From Amphiura filiformis (taxonomy: Eukaryota; Echinodermata; Ophiuroidea; Amphilepidida; Amphiuridae), in assembly GCF_039555335.1 (NCBI RefSeq), contig NC_092636.1, forward strand, positions 60,577,991-60,641,990: a stretch of 64,000 nucleotides of DNA, given 5' to 3'. A program made the translations under genes and the position numbers. The first letter of the stretch is position 1; every line of letters starts with the position of its first letter. Positions 21,298 through 33,040 of the stretch are shown here, piece after piece. The notes under the pieces were generated by a model. That model did not search any database. It worked only from the letters and a program-made list of their open reading frames with translations, and was not told the origin of the DNA.

Positions 21298-24200
21298 ATG
21301 TCGAATTTAGTGCGCCAATCAATCTATCTTCCGGCAATGGTCGTGATGATTTGTATGATAACAGTCGTCAATTGTCAAACAACACAATCTATGACAGAAA
21401 CTATTACTGTAGCTGTTACAGAATTGGTTACAGAAATAACGGATGTTGATACAACTGGTAGTGGCGTCCCGACTGGAATACCAACAGGTACTGCACCAGT
21501 GTTAGATACAACATTAGGTTTAGTATCTGGTAAATCGCTGGATGTTATTGATAACAACACTGTGTTCGCCTATTTGGGTATTCCATATGCAGCTCCACCA
21601 ATAGGTAATTTTCGTTTTGCTAAACCACAACCAGCAGCGCAATGGAATGGCACTTTTAACGCTATCGAATATGGACCTAAATGTCCTCAGTCGGCCAGCC
21701 CTTTCGGGAGTGAAAGCCTCGAAGAAGATTGTCTTTCGCTTAACATTTTCGTTCCACAAGTTGCAACCAGCGATCCTCTACCCATTATGGTACATATCCC
21801 AGGTGGAGGTTTCGCTTTCTTGGGCAGTAAAAACGATCCTGGCGAAAATTTAGCAGCAACGGGTAAAGTAATTGTTGTGACATTTAATTATCGTCTAGGC
21901 GCATTTGGATTCTTGAATACCAACGACGACTGTGCCAGAGGTAACTGGGGCTTATGGGATCAACGCCTCGCCATTCAGTGGGTAAAAGACAACGCGGAGA
22001 GATTTGGTGGGGATCCAAATCAGATTACTATATTTGGTAAGTCGTCAGGCGCAAATAGTGCTCTGTACCAAGCTTTATCTCCACTCAACTCCAATAAACT
22101 GTTTCAGCGTGTGATAGCTCAAAGTCCTACTCTGTTCAACTTCAGAAGCAATGATCCATCCACAGGAGCAAGCTTGACGCAAATGCTTGCACAGAACCTA
22201 GAATATGATAATGTGAAGGACTCGAAAGGGATGCTTCAATTTCTACGCAACCAATCTGTTTCAGATCTCATAAATGCAAACTTACCACCTCGTTTTTATC
22301 CTGTCATAGACGATGAGTTTTTACGTGGGACTGATCTGTTTGATTCAAATGTCGACATTGGTCAATATGATCTCTTGACGGGATACAACTTGGGGGATGT
22401 ATCGTTGTCCTTTGGTAACAGGAAACCAGAGTTAAACAAAGAACAATTCATGGACCATGTGAACTCTATAGTAGACGTAGTTTGTCGCGATTATGACGAA
22501 TGCACGAGCAGAGATTTAGCTGTTCAAGCAGCTACATTTGCATACAACAATATTGAAGATCTGAAGGACAATGAAACTTTGAATTTTGCGCGAGCGGTTG
22601 AAATTTCTCTTGATGTTAGTTTTTCATCATTTGTTTCCTTCCTTGCACGTGATCATCAAACACGGGGAGGTAATACATATGCCTATACGTTCACTTATGA
22701 AGACACAGAGTTCTGGCCGATTAAAGCCTCGGCAAATGTGGTTCCACGTCCAGGACATACGGAGGATTTGTATTATGTATTTGGAACAGATGCTATCAGT
22801 AAGGGAAATGTCGATCAGCGCGCGCTGTCTTATGCATTTATACAATACTGGACCAACTTCGCCACCAATGGGTAAGTCAGCTGACACTAAGGTAGTACTC
22901 CAACAAAAGCGATCTGATAAAACTGAAACTGATAAAACTGAAACTGAAACTGAAACTAATCTTACAGTCAAACGACGTTATATTTCAATCATGCCATTGT
23001 AGTTTTAGGGTGTAAAGAACATTTTGTGATGTTAAACATCAACTTTGGTTTGACTTTAGTTTTACGGCCCTTTTTTAATTGAATGTTATAATTAAACTCA
23101 AACGATTTAACACATCAAATGAAAATAGGTAATCACGTGAGAAGCACGGCGATATTAGTTATGTTAGTGCTGGTTGTAACAAGAATTAATGTAGCTATGG
23201 ATTCTAGTCAAATTTGACGAGAATTTGCATTGTTTCCGAGACACGGTTTACTTGGCATGCCACAGGCTTAAGTCAAGATAAAGGTCTAATTATATTAACG
23301 GAATATCAACGGACTCGAAATTAGCTAAACTACAAGATTTTTTTTTTTTGTGATTGGAAAATAGAAAGTATTGAAAACCATGGAAAGTACATTGATTTTC
23401 AAAGAACAATTTTAATTGTTGGTGATAAAGAAAGTGCTTAAAATGGTCAAAAATGTTGATTTTGAAAGACTAGTTTTACATTTTTGTCAATGCATACTGC
23501 TTTTTTAATTTGTGTAAAGGAGCTTAACAAAAATGACCGCTTCTTAAAAGAAATATTGTTTTGCCTTTTTTAAACGTTTAATGTCCAAAAACACTATGTC
23601 CTATATCTTTTCAAGTATCAGACAGGCTCGCCATGTATAAGATATTTTATTCCTAGCCATAGAACATGAAATTTATGCATGTGCATAAACCAACATGAAA
23701 CGGGAACGTTTTGTGCACAAACCGCAACTTTCACCAAAGAAACATGAAAAAGGCACAATCTATTGCCCTTTTTATGGTAATTTTAAGAACATGCTTTAGA
23801 CGACTTTGGGCAACATTTGCAGAGGCAAACAAGATACAGGCAAATTTAAGTTTTACTTGGATTATCCAATACCGAACAAAACAAACGATAGACAAACGCA
23901 CACGTGTTCCCAAGCAATAGTAATAGTAACAACAGTTAAATTATTCACTCTCTATTCTTTCACAACAAAGTAATAAAATTGTCCTGTACTTTGTTGATCA
24001 TACACATAAAACCAATTACCTAATATAACCTAATGTCAATTTTACGCTTTATGAACCTGTACCTCACAAAAACAAAAAAATGACTGGAACAAATATGGTG
24101 CAGTTAACCTTACACTGCAAACCAGACTTACCATTGTAATCATGGTAATAAAGGGCCGCTACAGACGTCTTTAGTCATGTTAGTATATATTCGATGCAAC

Positions 24201-27200
24201 ATGTCTTCGTTATTATTCTATTTCCAGTATTTTTTAACTTCTAACGAATGTTTGATGACGTAATCTGATCAATATTGTATTTCCAGCAGACATTCTACAT
24301 AACATATTATCGATTTTACATCATCGCGTTGATGTTACAACATTACTGGAAATAGAGTGGGAATAGATTAAATAACGCAGACATGTTTATACATCTAATA
24401 TTCTACATGTTCTACGTAGAATACTTTGAGTACGTATGACCCTACACTTAAATTTATAGTTTTCCACATGATCATAAGTGACTACATTAATACACGCTTC
24501 GCGGGTCATATCTTCACAATAAGACGGAATTTCCCACGCATAAACTAATCATATCTGTGTTAATGTCTGGACTTGTGTTAGTTTTGTTATGTTACATTTA
24601 CCCGATGTTAACCTATTCAAATAATTCTTTTTTTTTACCCAAAAAGTAAAGCAAAAACCACGTACCATGCAGTTGCATTATGTAGTGTCATACAAGTCAT
24701 ATATACATGTCATATTTATAAACTCTCTGCGTAAGATATTTCTTTCATGTGCCACGTACAAATTCCCATAGACAACTTCATATAGATTACGCAATCGTTG
24801 TAATTTTTCCATAATGCCGGATAACAGTTAGTTATAACCCGTCTGTATACAACTTAACATGTGATTTTACCCAAGTGCTTACCTTAACAATAACTTTACT
24901 TTTTAGTTTGACTATATCTTTACCACAATGCTACTAACTTAAACCTTACTTTAACACTAAAACCTAGCCTTCATTCTAAACATGTGAGCGGCGAATCGCA
25001 TTCCTTCATGTCAATCGACGAAGCTACAATGTAATGCTTCAAAATGTCGTTAATGATAATGCAAACTGTACCAAGATAATTGACACCCATAAAGTACAGA
25101 TATTATGGACGAGATTGTCGCATTCAAATGCAACTTAAAATTATACATTTGACTTGTATATATATAGTTCAATCTCAGCTAAACTAAAAGGGCCCAAATT
25201 CCCGGCCCAAATTGCATTGGGAAGAGGCGTCCTTTTTATAAGAACATCAAAAACCGACAGGTACCGATTTCAGTTTGTATTATGTTGATTGTAGGTTTTT
25301 CTTCCAACCATAAAACACACATGATACCACCGTTGTATAAACATTTCTCTGCCTTTTCTTTGTCATTTCAGAGACCCAAATGTTGGAAACACAGAGTATA
25401 TAGGCTCCTATGAGGAATGGCCCAAGTTTGACGACGAAACCCAAAGTTACATGATCTTGGAACCGAACGCAACAGTAGGGCAGAATTTCGCCGGCGAGGC
25501 ATACGATTTTTGGTACGGATATATCAAGAGTGTTTTAGAAGAAGGTGAAACTGATGATGAAGATTCCGAACAGTGTGTTCTTGACGCCGGTGTCCCTGTA
25601 TGGGAGTCCTTTCCTCCGCAAGAAACCAAGACGCATAACATCGCTGACCTTGGATCGATCACAGGAACCATTCTGTATGTACCCGATGAGTCAGGATCTC
25701 CGAACAAAGTTAATGTCATTCGTGGTATTCCCTACGCTAAAGCACCTGTTGACGCACTTCGCTTTGCTCCTCCTCAAGAAGTTGAACCTTGGGATGTTAC
25801 TTTGGATGGGGTATCACCTGCTTTCCAATGTCCAGGTGCAATGACAACAGATTGGGACGAAGATTGTCTGACTCTTGATGTCACTTTTGTGGAGAGTAAT
25901 GACGCCAGTCTTCCAGTGGTTGTGTTTATCGGTGGTTATAATTTACAAACAGGCCGTGGAACACCATCCGCCGAAGGCCTCGCTGCCGGTACTGAATCTG
26001 TGGTTGTCACATTCAGATACCGTGTTGGAGCTCTTGGATTCTTAAGTACAGGAGATGAGTATGCACCAGGAAACTATGGGTTGCAAGACATAATCGCTGT
26101 CCTTAAATTTGTCAACAACCACATCAGTAAATTTGGAGGTGATCCAAACAAAGTCACTCTGATGGGATATGGTACAGGAGGCTCCATTGTAAACATGTTG
26201 TTCTATTTGAAAGACGCCCAAGGTCTTTTTCAACGAGCGATTTCTCTATCTGAGACAGCAAGCGCCAGAGACTTTACAAATATAATTCAATCAGATCCTC
26301 TCAACCAGGCCACTTCTCTCGGTAAAAAACTTCAATGTAAAGGTAACCCAAAAGAACTACTTCAGTGTCTCAGATCTTCCAATGTAACCGTGTCTGATAT
26401 TTTGGACGCGTCCTTGTCAACTCCATTCTTTCCTGTAGTAGATGGCGATATCTTAACGGATACAATTCCAAATCTGGTGACAAACTCTTCTTATTCCGCG
26501 GTTGACTATCTTATCGGTATAACGGAGAACCAAGCGGCAACAAAGATGATGAAAGAAGTGGATTCGTGTCCCACGGAAAATGAGTTCAGAAAGCGCGTCA
26601 ATTCTGTGGTTGGTATGTACTTAAAAAAGATCCTGGTCCTGTTCGCCAAGCCATTGCAGCAGCATACTTGGACAATATTCCTCCTTACAATGTAACAACA
26701 GTACCGTGTCCTCTTCAAACAAGGTTCCTCGACTTCCTTCAAGACTATTTCGTTGTCGTTCCGACTCTTGATACAGCAAAGACACACATAAAGGCGGGTG
26801 GAAGAGTGTTCCTGTACAGCTTTCAGCAAACTCCAAAATATCGTAGTGACCATTCTTCGCATTTGCCATCGTGGGTTGGACCATCTCGTGGAGACGATCT
26901 TCAGTACCTGTTTGGAATGCCATACTCACCATTGTCACCAGGTTGTTATGGGCCTGAAGACAGGGAGACCACAGTCACACTCATGAGGATTCTGCGAGAC
27001 TTCTTCAGTTCAGGGTAAGAGTAAACAACAACCTGTATCTTTTCTACCTGTTACTTCAAGACAATTAAACAGAAAAACGAGGTTATTCACTGTGGCTAAT
27101 GTTACGGTCACTAACATGACCCAGGCCAAAATCACCTGCTACCGAGTTCACTTAACACCAAACATGCAAACACATTGTTTTTATATCAAACAACTTATGA

Positions 27201-28148
27201 GTATTTATTAATTAGTGTAGTATGACTGTTAATCAAATTACAATATATAAGATCATACAAGAAATAAACTTAAAATTACTATAAAGATTTCTTTATACTA
27301 TTATGGTTTCTTAGCTACGCCTGGAGATCTTGATTAGCTGACGTTCTGATGAGATTCATTTGATGGTCTCAGTTCTCGATCCAAGATTCGGCAATTAAAA
27401 TGAAATAAATCTCACTTAATATCTCAGCCATTTAAATGTGTGGTTCTATTTGGGTTAAAGTCAATATTACGACTTAAAAACACAATGAATTTGGCTGAAT
27501 CCAATTAGATGTAAGTTGGGACGTGTGTAAACATTACAAATAGGCCAAAAATCAAGCTTGAAAATAATCGACCGAACTCAGTTTATTTTAAAAGATCGCA
27601 CATTATAGTGACATCAATTGTTTTAAGTTCTTGACTTTTTTTTTATATCTCATTAAAATATTTCATCAAAAATTGACAATGCTCATTTAATTTTCTTGAA
27701 TCACAGAGGTGCATCCATGACCAAATTGGAAGATTTAGAGTTGCAAGATAATACCGAATGGCCGGAGTTCGACTTGGAATCTAGGCGATATCTCCAAGTG
27801 GATGCTTGTCCATCAGTCTCTGAAACAGGCTTTGGTGAGTCTCATCTACGCTTCTGGACTGAAGTTATATCTTCGCTAGTCTCACCACCACCGCCACGAC
27901 CAGGTGAAAAAGAGAAGTGCATTGTGGGAGAAGAATTAGGAATATCTCTTACACCGGAGCAGGCTGCTACGCTATTTGAAATACTTATTGGTGTGATCAT
28001 AGCTCTGTTGGTAGTTTGGGTAATTACGTGTGGGGCTTGTTGCGGTGCCAGAAAACAAATTAATGAGAATAAAACCAGTGCATATGAGTTGGGTCATGAA
28101 ATTCCAGGTTGGAGGTCAACGCAAGATGAAGAGTCTGATATGTTATAA
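21298..28148 (+). CDS. membrane-anchored tandem carboxylesterase (one active-type, one dead domain)
   Basis: Exons are 21298-22871 (1B), 25372-27014 and 27707-28148, joined in consistent phase (GG|A at both junctions), about 1,220 residues. Exon 1B gives a signal peptide, a short Thr/Gly stalk and an esterase domain with nucleophile S249 (GKSSG), Asp367 in the acid position and His487. Exon 2 gives a second esterase domain in which the nucleophile elbow is GYGTG (26165-26179), the acid position reads Gln, and the His position is Arg (26887-26889), so it should be inactive. Exon 3 gives an FWTE-containing linker, a transmembrane helix followed by CGACC, and a tail ending SDML. One base is missing in an A run at 26623-26628, and exon phases agree only if it is restored. 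By family it would be a cell-surface ester hydrolase or an adhesion-type ectodomain, like neuroligin relatives. Confidence 0.8.
22872..25371 (+). other. intron 1 of the tandem esterase
   Basis: The donor GTAAGT follows exon 1B and the acceptor 'ttgtcatttcag' precedes 25372. Near its start there is a short GAAACT repeat (about 22920-22957). A fold-back element at 24199-24386 pairs 'acatgtcttcgttattatt' with 'aataacgcagacatgt' and carries 'tctatttccagta' on one arm and its inverse on the other. No coding sequence was recognised. Confidence 0.6.
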
Positions 28149-28229
28149 ATAGAAACGGATGATGGCTTTAAATAGTAGTAGTTCAGTGTGGTGTTAAGGG
28201 TAGATGCGGTATTGTTGGTCGAAGCAGCC

Positions 28230-28235
28230 AATAAA
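28230..28235 (+). terminator. poly(A) signal of the tandem esterase
   Basis: AATAAA lies 82 nt downstream of the stop codon at 28146-28148. Confidence 0.6.
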
Positions 28236-28848
28236 ATCGATTTTTATTGTCTGTATCAATATATTATTGAAAAATAACACTTTGCTATTTTGCAAAAGTT
28301 CATTCTTCAAATCATATACTTTGAAAACTTGCTTAACTTATTGTTGTTAATGAGTTATGTACATTTTACAAAAGTGTTGTTGTTTCAGCTCTCTTTACAA
28401 CATAACTCAAGAACCACAGGACCTACAAAAGTATTTTTGTGATATTTGAATTCTTCTACACGCTCGCAAGGAAATGAGCAATGCAATTTTTGCCAAAGCT
28501 CACTACCATTCGCAAGATGTTGTGAACTACCAAATCGCAACACTTTAAAATAATGTATTACCTTAAGGTTAAATGACAGGGCAAAAAAGGTTGAAGGTCA
28601 AAGCACAATGAATCCTGTTAACCTTGACCTAATTTATGATGTTAACCAGGTAACAAAACACCTGAGATATGACAAACTATTCTTTCTTTTAAATGTTGAT
28701 CCAAGAGGATCAACATGAGACCCGTGGAGCCGAAAATTAGGCATTTTGCCTACTGCTCAAAAACTGAAAATTGGAGATAGACCAAAATATACCATTTCTG
28801 AGTCCTCGTGATGTGACAATACATTAGTATAGTTTTGAAATTTATACC

Positions 28849-29093
28849 TATAGATGAGTTGACCTCAATGTTTATCAACAAAGGCAAGGAACTGGCATAT
28901 CGATATTTTTGAGAAAACCCCATGCAACCACTACACTGTTCAATAGCCTTATTGTGTTGTGGCGGGAGTTTTAAAAACACGAGCCCTGAACAAAATATGA
29001 TGCGCGCGCATACTGCCAGGCAAAAAAACAAGAAATTGTGATGACGCGTGCGAATACTGTCAGGCATTGTCGTCAGAAGTCAACTCATCTATA
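28849..29093. mobile_element. MITE family D, copy 1 (245 bp)
   Basis: The ends are 'tatagatgagttgac' and 'gtcaactcatctata'. The body ('gtttatcaacaaaggc', 'cactgttcaatagcctt', 'gcgcatactgccaggca') matches 62593-62838, which has nearly the same length. Non-coding. Confidence 0.75.
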
Positions 29094-29261
29094 AGCGGCT
29101 ACTTGGTCTTGTAGAGATACTTATAACATTTATGTTTACAGATTGTAACCATGGTAACATGTATGGTAATTGGAAATTGCCGTGTTCTTAGGACTAACGA
29201 CATTTTCCACAAAATACGGAAAAACACTCCTTAGATAATTCTAAATGGAATAGACCTCTTC

Positions 29262-29400
29262 GGCAATTCCCGACAGCCTTTGCGTATTTACCCCAGAATA
29301 CATGTACGTCATCTTCGTTACTGCGCAGTCCAACGTGCGTAGAAACGATGTTCGCATCGACGAAGACTTATTGTGCAAAGATTTCCGATAAGCCGGTGAA
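29262..29400. repeat. diverged relative of the MITE at 19833
   Basis: 'gacctcttcggcaattcccg', 'gcctttgcgtattta' and 'gttactgcgcagt' follow the same order as 'gaccttttcggtaaatccca', 'ccctttgcgagta' and 'caatgcgcagta' in 19833-20028. The right arm is poorly preserved. Confidence 0.45.
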
Positions 29401-29779
29401 TTCTAATATTATTAAGCTTATTTGCGAAATGACCAATTATAATTATGTATTCTACTATTATGTATTGTATGTTGACGTGAAATTCCAAATTCCTTTTGTG
29501 AATCGCGCTTAAAATCTTACTTTCCAGTAATCATGATTGTGGAAAGACTCATATGAGTCTAGAATTTCAAAATGCACCCATTAGTGGAATCTAAAGTTTC
29601 TGGATAGCATATTATTCAATATGATATCTATATAATGTTGGTTAACCATTAAGCGTTAGTACTGGTTTGGTGGATCATATCGGCGCCATATCCATACATT
29701 TGAGTGCAATTAATCTTCTACGTCATTTTTTTACGCTCTTCAAACATTTATGGATATAACCAGTGTCTTTCTCAACTAC

Positions 29780-30640
29780 ATGGAACATAATTTACCAAAG
29801 CAATACGTTAAAAGCTATTACATTGTCTACCAGCAAACACAAAACGTTTTCGACATCATTCGCAAAAGGTTATAAAAGGTTGTCAGAAAACGTTTAAATG
29901 TCGGGTTATATGATTAATGGTATAAAACGTTTTCATAACATTAAATAACATTTGTTGGTAATTTACTGCACAGCAAACACAAATGTTTTACAGAAAACAT
30001 TTAAATGTCGGGTTATATAAAGGGTATAAAAACGTTTTAATAACATTCCAAAAACATTTTGAAAACTTGGTACAAATCATTCTAAACAGAATGTTATTTT
30101 GGGGTTGGAAAAAATGTTTGCCCAAAATATTTACAATAACGTTTTTAAAATGTTTTCACGACATAATGTTATTTAAGTGTTGACAAAATATTTGGCCAAA
30201 AATAGTTTACAGTGACATTTCGAAAACATTTTAAAAATATTGTTGTAGTGTGTTTTCATACAAAACGTTTTAAAACGACTTCATGACCTTTATATAACCC
30301 GACATTTTAATGTTATTAAAACGTTTTTACCTAAACCAAAACCCAAAATATAACTTAACTTACTTAAAACGTTTTAAAAACGTTTTTGTGTTTGCTGGGT
30401 AACACCATATTGTTTTAATAGTGCAAATGTAAGATTAAAATTATGTTAATTTTATTTCGTAGCCCAGAAATATTTTTACATTGGGTTAACACACATGTAA
30501 CAGAATTTACCAAAGCAATACGTTATAAGCTATTACATTGTCTAACACCATATGTTAAGGTGCAAATGTAAGATTAAATGTTGATTTTATTTCGTAGCCT
30601 AGAAATATTTTTACAATGCACGTTAGGTTAACACTATGCA
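29780..30640. repeat. tandem duplication of ~145 bp, first copy split by a MITE
   Basis: 'accaaagcaatacgtta' and 'agctattacattgtcta' occur at about 29794-29829 and again at 30507-30543. 'gcaaatgtaagattaaa' and 'ttttatttcgtag' follow in both. In the first copy a 570-bp element lies between the two halves. The second copy is uninterrupted and shows the empty target site. Confidence 0.75.
29830..30399. mobile_element. TA-type MITE, 570 bp
   Basis: The ends 'ccagcaaacacaaaacgttt' and 'aacgtttttgtgtttgctgg' are inverted. The interior is filled with variants of 'aaaacgtttt'. It is flanked by TA (28-29 bp of neighbouring repeat match the empty site, which has a single TA), so both boundaries are fixed by comparison with the second repeat copy. 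Consistent with a Tc1/mariner-like TA duplication. Confidence 0.75.
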
Positions 30641-31003
30641 AGGACACGAATGTGCCCACAACTTTGGTCTTTTCAAGTTTTTTTAGTATTATACGGAAAT
30701 TAAAAATCGAATTTGTTGACAAATTCATTCATTGCATAACTGTTCTACGAATACGGCATGCTAATGTCGGTTGAAGAGATGAACTAACTAAAATGCAATA
30801 ATCATGATAATTAATTGGTGGTTCCCTGTTAAAGAGAAAGTTTCTTGATGTTGTTTTATCAAAACGTACTTGATAAGAAAATTGCAATATTTTTTTCTAA
30901 AAATGTACATACTAAACACCAAAAAAATTCCATTTGCTTTTACTCAGCTCTACAAATATTAGTTGACGTACTTGCCAGAATGTCTGCATAGAGTAGTTAT
31001 ATA

Positions 31004-31550
31004 CTGCGCCAAAAAAGTATCCACACTTGGAAAAATAATCACAATTTCAAAACTGAACCATATTGGGGTAAATTTTAAAAGTGACAATCTGGTCTATACA
31101 AGGCGCAAAAAGATTCCAACAAGGGCAACAAAGAGACAATACAGTTTCTTCAATGAAGCTTTATTCAAAGCAGTTTTTATTTCAGTTTTTACTTCTCTGT
31201 ACTTTTCATAACTATCATTTTACTTGTCAGTTCTTTTGTTTCAGTTTTCTTTTGTTCCTTTTGTTTTAAATTAAAGGCACGCATTAATTAGCCATTCACC
31301 ACTCTCAAACCAGATGTCTACATGTAGTCAGTGGAGTTTTGAATAGGCCAGAGTGTCACTTTTAAAACTGGACCTTTGTCTAATCAAATGCTTGTAACTG
31401 TGCTTCTTGAAGTCACACTGGATTCAAGTGGGGTGTCATCATGTGCCGAATTAGATAGTGCATCTAGTGAACAAATAAATTTACCAAAATATGGTTTAGT
31501 TTTAAAATTAGGATTTTTCTTCCAAGTGTAAGGATACTTTTTTGGCGCAA
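31004..31550. mobile_element. TA-type fold-back element
   Basis: The left arm 'gcgccaaaaaagtatcc' and the right arm 'ggatacttttttggcgc' are inverted. The match extends inward about 70 bp ('acacttggaa' against 'ttccaagtgt', 'accatattgg' against 'ccaaaatatggt'). TA flanks both ends (31002-31003, 31551-31552). The open frames inside have no transposase features. Confidence 0.7.
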
Positions 31551-32154
31551 TAGTTTTGTGTTTACATTGCATTGTTGCTCTTATAACTGTTCATTCGAAC
31601 TCTATAGAAAAACACTTCGTTCATACGCTTTAGGAAAGTTTTAATAATTATTCAGAAACATAATTACTTTATTTTTTCATGAAATCTAGCTGGTTAGAAT
31701 GACGAAACTTTATAACAAAATGTTGAAATGCACACGAAAATAAAATAATTTGTCTTTCATGAATCCAACGCTAGCATGCTTTATTATTGTTACAATATTA
31801 TATATTAATGATACTAATTTATCTACATACCCATTGATATCTTTAAGAGTGTGTCAGATCAACAGTCTCATTCCCCAACTTTATCCTATCAACATGGAGA
31901 TGTTGATATCAGAAGAAAGTTCGTATTTTTCTAATAATCCAATTAAAATTTTAGACCTGTAATATGTTCCGTTATAGATTTTACGAACAAAATAGTGATT
32001 GCCTCATCCCGAATGGTGCTTATCACCCGTACTATTCTATGGGCCGCTGTGAATTTTGCTTTTCGTGTCAAAACCACTACTCTTGAAAAATACAGCACAA
32101 TTTTTTTTTGATTGAAAAATGTTATTATATTTTGCCTAATCCTGTAGTTAGCTC

Positions 32155-32515
32155 TAAGTGGCAATAAAAGTTATATTTTAGTATATTTGGTCACTTTTTG
32201 GAAATAAAGACCAAAAACATGCATTTTTCGTTTTTCAGATGCTGCGACAATCAAGACCAAAGACTTGCAAAGACTAATTTAAAGTTATGCATTGTAATAA
32301 TATGGCAAACACATTTTCGAATCTTTTTCATAACCAACTATCAAAAATAACATAAAATATTAAAATTTTGAGCTACCTCTAACCCTATACTCAAGATTTT
32401 GACTGCTTAGACTTATGCAAAGTCCTAACATTCTGTGATACAATTGTTGTAAGAAAACATGAAAAAAATGCATGTTTTTGGTCAACTTTCAAATTTTGAC
32501 TTTTATTGCCAGTTA
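32155..32515. mobile_element. TA-type fold-back element
   Basis: 'tggcaataaaagt' near the left end and 'acttttattgcca' near the right end are inverted, as are 'gaccaaaaacatgcattttt' and 'aaatgcatgtttttggtc' further in. TA occurs at both borders (32155-32156, 32514-32515). Non-coding. Confidence 0.65.
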
Positions 32516-32994
32516 ATAGAACTAACTAAAGGAAATAAGGAATATATGATTTAGCTATGTTTCTTTTGGCAAAACAAGATAATATTGTTTTAATCCCAAA
32601 AAATAAGTGCTGTATTTTGAATCAGGAGAAGTGCAAGATGAACCCAAAACATAGCATTATTTTGGTATAGGCCTCAATGTGCGGTACAAACTATTGCTAA
32701 ACACAATATGAATATGATGGAAAAGTCTGACGACCCACCTTTAAGAAAACCTTAATTTGACGTTCTTAGTCAATGTTGCACACATGTTACACGCAAAAGT
32801 GTTGTTATTGTTGTTTTACCATATCTCGCCCGATCTCGCAACACGGCTGTATGATTGACGATCTTCAACTTGGCTAGATAACACAAATCTACTTGCGTAA
32901 TTTATGATCTTAAAAAGCACCCGGTCATAAATTGGTCTTTTCCAGGGAGCCCCCCCCCCAACACCTTTAATTAATACACAATTTCAATTTGATT

Positions 32995-33000
32995 TTTATT
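32995..33000 (-). terminator. poly(A) signal of the single-domain esterase
   Basis: The minus strand reads AATAAA about 41 nt past the stop codon at 33041-33043. Confidence 0.55.
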
Positions 33001-33040
33001 TGATAATTATTTTTGTAATCTAGAAAATATTTTACTGATT

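Noticed and set aside
22917-22960. GAAACTGAAACT run resembling an interferon-response element
   Set aside because: It is a simple hexamer repeat (a similar one is at 39717-39742) located after a splice donor. There is no promoter context.
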